Below, one piece after another: positions 8,338 through 11,193 of a DNA stretch of 11,193 nt. This DNA is from Flavobacteriaceae bacterium (GTDB lineage Bacteria; Bacteroidota; Bacteroidia; Flavobacteriales; Flavobacteriaceae). Under the pieces are notes generated by a model. That model was not told where the DNA came from. It ran no database searches and was given only the letters and a program-made list of their open reading frames with translations. Location of the stretch: the NCBI GenBank assembly GCA_015489265.1, contig WFZY01000115.1, forward strand, positions 1 through 11,193. The letters are read 5' to 3'. The position numbers and the translations under genes are program-made. Position 1 is the stretch's first letter. The number at the start of each line of letters is the position of its first letter.

Positions 8338-9456
8338 CTAATTGTTAAGTAAAGAAAGGTAAACAGTTTCAAGCCGATTAACCATGGTTTTTAAACTAAA
8401 ATTATCTATAACACGTTTTCTGGCATTATGTTGATAGGTTTTTAAAAGTTTTTGGTCATTGACAAGTTTTTGCAGTAATCCGGATAATTTTTGCCAATTT
8501 TCAACCGGACAGAGCAAGCCGTCTTGCTCATGACGAATCACTTCTTTAATGCCGCCGGCGTCAGTAGTGGCTATAGCGCATTCCATACTCATGGCTTCAA
8601 GCAATGCAATGGGTAAACCTTCAAAAGAAGAGCTCATCATAAAAATATCCATAGCATTAAAATACGGTTTAACATCAGTTTGTAAGCCGGGTAATAAAAT
8701 TTTGTCTTGTAATCCGAGTTTTGACAGTTGGTCTTTAATCTCATTTTCTAAAGGGCCTGCACCGACTAAAAGTCCGTAAACATTGTTGTTTTTATCTATG
8801 ATTTCTTTCATAACTTGCAGCCATTCAACCAATCTTTTTTGAAACCGGAATACAGCAACATTACCAATCACTATTGCATCAGCAGGAATATTTAATTGTT
8901 GTCTTAATAGTTTTCCGGCAGTTTCATCTCTTTGAAAACGTTTTGTATTGACGCCGTTTAGCAAAGTTTTTACAGGAATTTTAGGATGAATATGTTTTTG
9001 TATGGAATCGGAAACATCTTGTGAAACGCCTAGTGCCAGACTCTGCCAATTATAGGTAAATTTGTTCAAATATTTGGTGGCAAAATGGTAGCGATTTTGC
9101 ATATTATGTTCCGAATATATAACGGGAATACCGGTTTTTCGATGGACTAATCGTGATACAAAGCCCGCCCATGGCAAATGTGCATGAATCAAGTCTATTT
9201 GATATTTTTGGACATATCTAACAATGTTTTTATATTGTTTTAGTATCATTAAATTATTTTTAGCCGGTAAACAAGTTACCTTTCCACCGGCTTTTTCAAT
9301 ATTTTGTACCAATTGATCTTTCCAAGGTAAAAAATAAATATAATGAAATTCAAACCGCGATTGGTCATGAAGTTTTAAGGTTTCGGGCAGTAACATTTCT
9401 GCGCCACCGCGTCCCAGTGATTTGATAATATGTAATACTTTTATAGTTTGTGACAA
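8338..9456 (-). CDS. GT4-type family glycosyltransferase (GT-B fold), TTG start
   Basis: 372 residues, a normal GT4 length. The N-terminal domain begins KVLHIIKSLGRGGAEMLL, with the glycine-rich loop at 14-19, followed by IDLIHAHLPWAG (87-98). The C-terminal donor-binding Rossmann domain shows LLNGVNTKRF (165-174), GNVAVFRFQKR (198-208), VGAGP (231-235) and the E-x7-E pair Glu279/Glu287 in FEGLPIALLEAMS, which holds the nucleotide-sugar. It is a cytoplasmic or membrane-associated retaining transferase, probably in surface polysaccharide, O-antigen or exopolysaccharide assembly; neither donor nor acceptor can be told. I use TTG at 9456 because upstream, before the in-frame stop at 9487-9489, there is no ATG or GTG, and the first internal Met (residue 21) would remove the first strand and glycine-rich loop. 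It stands alone, convergent to the operon and divergent from the LD-carboxypeptidase gene, with no polysaccharide cluster visible here. Confidence 0.9.
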   Translation of the reverse strand: MSQTIKVLHIIKSLGRGGAEMLLPETLKLHDQSRFEFHYIYFLPWKDQLVQNIEKAGGKVTCLPAKNNLMILKQYKNIVRYVQKYQIDLIHAHLPWAGFVSRLVHRKTGIPVIYSEHNMQNRYHFATKYLNKFTYNWQSLALGVSQDVSDSIQKHIHPKIPVKTLLNGVNTKRFQRDETAGKLLRQQLNIPADAIVIGNVAVFRFQKRLVEWLQVMKEIIDKNNNVYGLLVGAGPLENEIKDQLSKLGLQDKILLPGLQTDVKPYFNAMDIFMMSSSFEGLPIALLEAMSMECAIATTDAGGIKEVIRHEQDGLLCPVENWQKLSGLLQKLVNDQKLLKTYQHNARKRVIDNFSLKTMVNRLETVYLSLLNN

Positions 9457-9481
9457 GGTAAAAGATTTGTTTGTATTAATG

Positions 9482-9489
9482 CAAATTTA
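9482..9489 (-). promoter_or_regulatory. Candidate Bacteroidota -7 element for the glycosyltransferase gene
   Basis: Read on the minus strand this is TAAATTTG, an exact fit to the TAnnTTTG -7 consensus of the Bacteroidota primary sigma factor. It would give a leader of roughly 20 nt before the TTG start at 9456, supporting that start. I see no TTG -33 element at the expected spacing, and such A/T-rich octamers arise easily by chance. Confidence 0.35.
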
Positions 9490-9540
9490 AACAATATTTA
9501 AATAAGGTTGACTATCTATTAATTTTATAACTGGTACGTA

Positions 9541-9568
9541 AAAATGTGTAAGACTTATCATACATTTT
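9541..9568. repeat. A/T-rich inverted repeat in the divergent intergenic region
   Basis: AAAATGTGT (9541-9549) pairs with ATACATTTT (9560-9568), nine pairs including one G-T wobble, around a 10-nt loop. A T-run at 9571-9576 follows on the plus strand. It could be an operator for a dimeric regulator or a weak hairpin. As a terminator it would serve no visible plus-strand gene. The rest of the 9457-9663 spacer holds only the two -7 candidates; I see no RNA gene in it. Confidence 0.3.
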
Positions 9569-9641
9569 GCTTTTTTAGAATACTATAAATGGTTTTTCCT
9601 ATCCTTTCATAAATGTTTTAGGTTTCATTTTTTCTAATTAC

Positions 9642-9649
9642 TATCTTTG
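9642..9649 (+). promoter_or_regulatory. Candidate Bacteroidota -7 element for the LD-carboxypeptidase gene
   Basis: TATCTTTG matches the TAnnTTTG -7 consensus exactly and ends 14 nt before the ATG at 9664. Transcription would begin only about 5-10 nt ahead of the start codon, giving a very short leader. No clear TTG -33 box is seen around 9615-9625. Confidence 0.5.
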
Positions 9650-9663
9650 CTAAAAACAAAGCT

Positions 9664-10551
9664 ATGAATTTGCAACAAAACGATTTGGTTGCTTTGGTTA
9701 GTCCCGCCGGATATTTATCGGACAAATTGGTGGTCGACCAAGCTATCGGCTTACTTAACAAGTGGGGATTGCGCTCATATGTAGCGGCCAATGCTTTAAA
9801 ACAATTCGGACATTTCGCCGGTACTGATCATGAACGTTTATCCGATTTGCAAGCAGCCATGGACAATCCGGAAGTTAAAATGATTTGGGCTTTACGTGGT
9901 GGCTATGGTAGTATTCGTATCGTTGATCAATTAGATTTTACTCGATTTAAAAAGCAGCCCAAACTATTAGCCGGATTTTCTGATATAACCATTTTACATC
10001 GAAAATTTCAACAAGAAGGTTTTGAAAGTTTACATGCTTTGATGCCGGTACAACTCAAAAATAAAATTTCTGAAGATGTCATTATTCAAACTAAAAAAGC
10101 TTTGTTTGATAATCAGGTGGCATATCGATTTGAAACAAATAATTTTACATCTGATTTTTTTGAAATAACAGGACAGGTCATTGGGGGTAATTTGGCTAAT
10201 TTATACAGTTTACTAGGGACAAATTTGGATTTTGATACACGCAATAAAATTCTTTTTATAGAAGATATCGGTGAACAATTGTATCAGATTGACCGGATGA
10301 TGATAGCGCTGAAAAAAGCCGGAAAATTAAAGCATTTAAAAGCATTAATGGTCGGACAATTTACGGATATTCCAGATAATGAACCGCCTTTTGGCAAAAC
10401 GCTTGAAGAAATTATTTTAGAACATACGCCAAGTCATATTCCGGTTATTTTCAATGCGCCTATCGGGCATATTACCGACAATTATCCTTTGTTTTTAGGA
10501 AAAAAATTGAGCATTACTAAACACAATGATACGATATATTTAAAACAATAA
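9664..10551 (+). CDS. ldcA: Murein tetrapeptide LD-carboxypeptidase, peptidase family S66 (LdcA/MccF-like)
   Basis: 295 residues, close to E. coli LdcA (304). It removes the terminal D-Ala from murein tetrapeptides in the cytoplasm during cell-wall recycling; no signal peptide or membrane segment is visible, which fits. Motifs in order: LVALVSPAGYLSD (8-20), the FAGTDHERLSDLQAAM block (51-66), WALRGGYGSIRIVDQLD (75-91), nucleophile Ser106 in AGFSDIT, GGNLANLYSLLGT (174-186), Glu200 in LFIEDIGEQLYQIDRM, and His269 in APIGHITDN. The Ser-Glu-His triad falls at nearly the same positions as Ser106, Glu200 and His270 of E. coli LdcA. The ATG at 9664 has no competing upstream start and sits just after a -7 element. 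Family S66 also includes MccF, which cleaves microcin C-type antibiotics; the length and ordinary context favour the LdcA role. lipB follows on the same strand after 76 nt. Confidence 0.92.
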   Translation: MNLQQNDLVALVSPAGYLSDKLVVDQAIGLLNKWGLRSYVAANALKQFGHFAGTDHERLSDLQAAMDNPEVKMIWALRGGYGSIRIVDQLDFTRFKKQPKLLAGFSDITILHRKFQQEGFESLHALMPVQLKNKISEDVIIQTKKALFDNQVAYRFETNNFTSDFFEITGQVIGGNLANLYSLLGTNLDFDTRNKILFIEDIGEQLYQIDRMMIALKKAGKLKHLKALMVGQFTDIPDNEPPFGKTLEEIILEHTPSHIPVIFNAPIGHITDNYPLFLGKKLSITKHNDTIYLKQ

Positions 10552-10563
10552 TAAAATGCTGTC

Positions 10564-10602
10564 TGTCATTTCTACAGAATTCAGCCCCAACTTGGAATGA
10601 CA
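10564..10602. repeat. Imperfect hairpin resembling a dispersed flavobacterial intergenic repeat
   Basis: TGTCATTTC (10564-10572) pairs with GGAATGACA (10594-10602), nine pairs including one T-G wobble, around a 21-nt loop. GAAATCTTTT follows at 10604-10613. The TGTCATTTC...GAAATCT wording recalls the short palindromic repeats scattered between genes in many flavobacterial genomes (from memory, unchecked). There is no perfect T-run directly after the stem, so a terminator role for the preceding gene is possible but not convincing. Confidence 0.45.
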
Positions 10603-10627
10603 AGAAATCTTTTATTCATATAAGCTA

Positions 10628-11193
10628 ATGAAAAAAAACAAAACTATTTTTTATAAAGATTTAGGACTTTTAGAATATCGCAACGCTTTTGATATTCAAA
10701 CGGATTTGTTTGAAAAAACAAAGCAAATAAAAATTCAAAACAAGCATAAAGGGACTCCGCAAGCTACAGAAAATTATTGGTTATTTACCGAACATCCACA
10801 TGTTTATACATTGGGTAAAAGCGGTAAAGAAGCACATTTGTTAATTGATAAAACAGAACAACAAAAGTATCAAGTACAGTTTATCAAAACCAACCGTGGT
10901 GGCGATATTACCTATCACGGTCCGGGGCAGATAGTCGGTTATCCTATTATAGATTTAGATAATTTTGATTTGGATATTTTGGCATATATGCGTTTATTGG
11001 AAGAAATGATTATCCGTGTATTGGCATTATACAATCTCAGGGGGGAACGCAGTAAAGGGGAAACCGGTGTATGGCTAGATGCAGGCAAACCGAACGCCCG
11101 AAAAATATGTGCTATGGGGGTTAAGACCAGTCGATGGGTTACTATGCACGGATTTGCTTTAAATGTCAATACGGATTTATCTTATTTTGATCA
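10628..11193 (+). CDS. lipB: Lipoyl(octanoyl) transferase LipB, 3' end missing
   Basis: The first 188 codons are present and the frame is still open at the right edge. LipB moves the octanoyl group from acyl carrier protein to a lysine of lipoyl domains (pyruvate and 2-oxoglutarate dehydrogenases, glycine cleavage H protein), the first step of lipoate synthesis, in the cytoplasm. Signatures are EHPHVYTLGKSG (residues 55-66), the hallmark NRGGDITYHGPGQIVGYPIIDL (89-110), and ARKICAMGVK (157-166) with Lys159 as the catalytic lysine, followed by WVTMHGFALNVNTDL. The catalytic cysteine of the family sits in a later PCGI motif, beyond this window; Cys161 is not it. The ATG at 10628 begins just ahead of the first conserved strand (IFYKDLGLLEYRNAF). 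The gene may share a transcript with the upstream LD-carboxypeptidase gene; the 76-nt spacer has a hairpin and I see no TAnnTTTG promoter in it. Confidence 0.96.
   Translation, partial: MKKNKTIFYKDLGLLEYRNAFDIQTDLFEKTKQIKIQNKHKGTPQATENYWLFTEHPHVYTLGKSGKEAHLLIDKTEQQKYQVQFIKTNRGGDITYHGPGQIVGYPIIDLDNFDLDILAYMRLLEEMIIRVLALYNLRGERSKGETGVWLDAGKPNARKICAMGVKTSRWVTMHGFALNVNTDLSYFD

Noticed and set aside
11108..11110. Cys161 as the LipB catalytic cysteine
   Set aside because: In characterised LipB the lysine lies in this ARK(I/V) motif and the cysteine in a later PCGI motif, which is beyond the window.
10939..11169. Minus-strand 76-codon open frame over lipB
   Set aside because: It lies antisense to a clearly conserved lipB coding region and shows no domain or signal of its own; the same holds for the other short antisense and out-of-frame open frames across the operon.

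Overview
The window looks like a chromosomal stretch of a Bacteroidota bacterium, probably flavobacteria-like. The grounds are: a SusC/SusD-type outer-membrane pair, two proteins ending in type A type IX secretion (T9SS) sorting domains, lipoproteins with short Bacteroidota-type signal peptides, start codons preceded by A/T-rich sequence rather than Shine-Dalgarno motifs, and TAnnTTTG-type -7 promoter elements. Base composition is AT-rich (my estimate is 37-39% GC), with a strikingly high density of the tetramer CCGG.

Region 1 (1-8277, + strand) is one tightly packed operon of five genes with gaps of 11-23 nt. In order they are: the C-terminal ~830 residues of a SusC/RagA TonB-dependent transporter (its 5' end lies outside the window); a SusD/RagB lipoprotein; a second lipoprotein made almost entirely of one LamG-like (concanavalin A-type) domain; a secreted C10-family (streptopain-type) cysteine protease with propeptide, FN3-like domain, LamG-like domain and T9SS sorting domain; and a secreted LamG-like protein with its own T9SS domain. 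A strong rho-independent terminator at 8301-8330 closes the operon. Three consecutive products carry LamG-like domains, and those of the lipoprotein and the protease share a near-identical C-terminal signature. The simplest reading is a surface system that binds a protein or glycoprotein through LamG modules, cuts it with the C10 protease and imports fragments through the SusCD pair, functionally like RagAB peptide uptake but with different accessory parts. The substrate is not visible in the sequence.

Region 2 (8338-11193) is ordinary chromosomal content. A GT4-type glycosyltransferase lies on the minus strand (TTG start at 9456) and converges on the operon through the shared terminator. A ~207 nt divergent intergenic region (9457-9663) carries a -7 promoter element facing each way and an A/T-rich hairpin. 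On the plus strand follow a cytoplasmic LD-carboxypeptidase of family S66 with an intact Ser-Glu-His triad, a 76 nt spacer with a hairpin resembling dispersed flavobacterial repeats, and the 5' 188 codons of lipB (octanoyltransferase), which runs off the right edge before its catalytic cysteine.

No tRNA, rRNA, CRISPR array, insertion sequence or phage gene was seen. No stretch over 300 nt lacks a gene.
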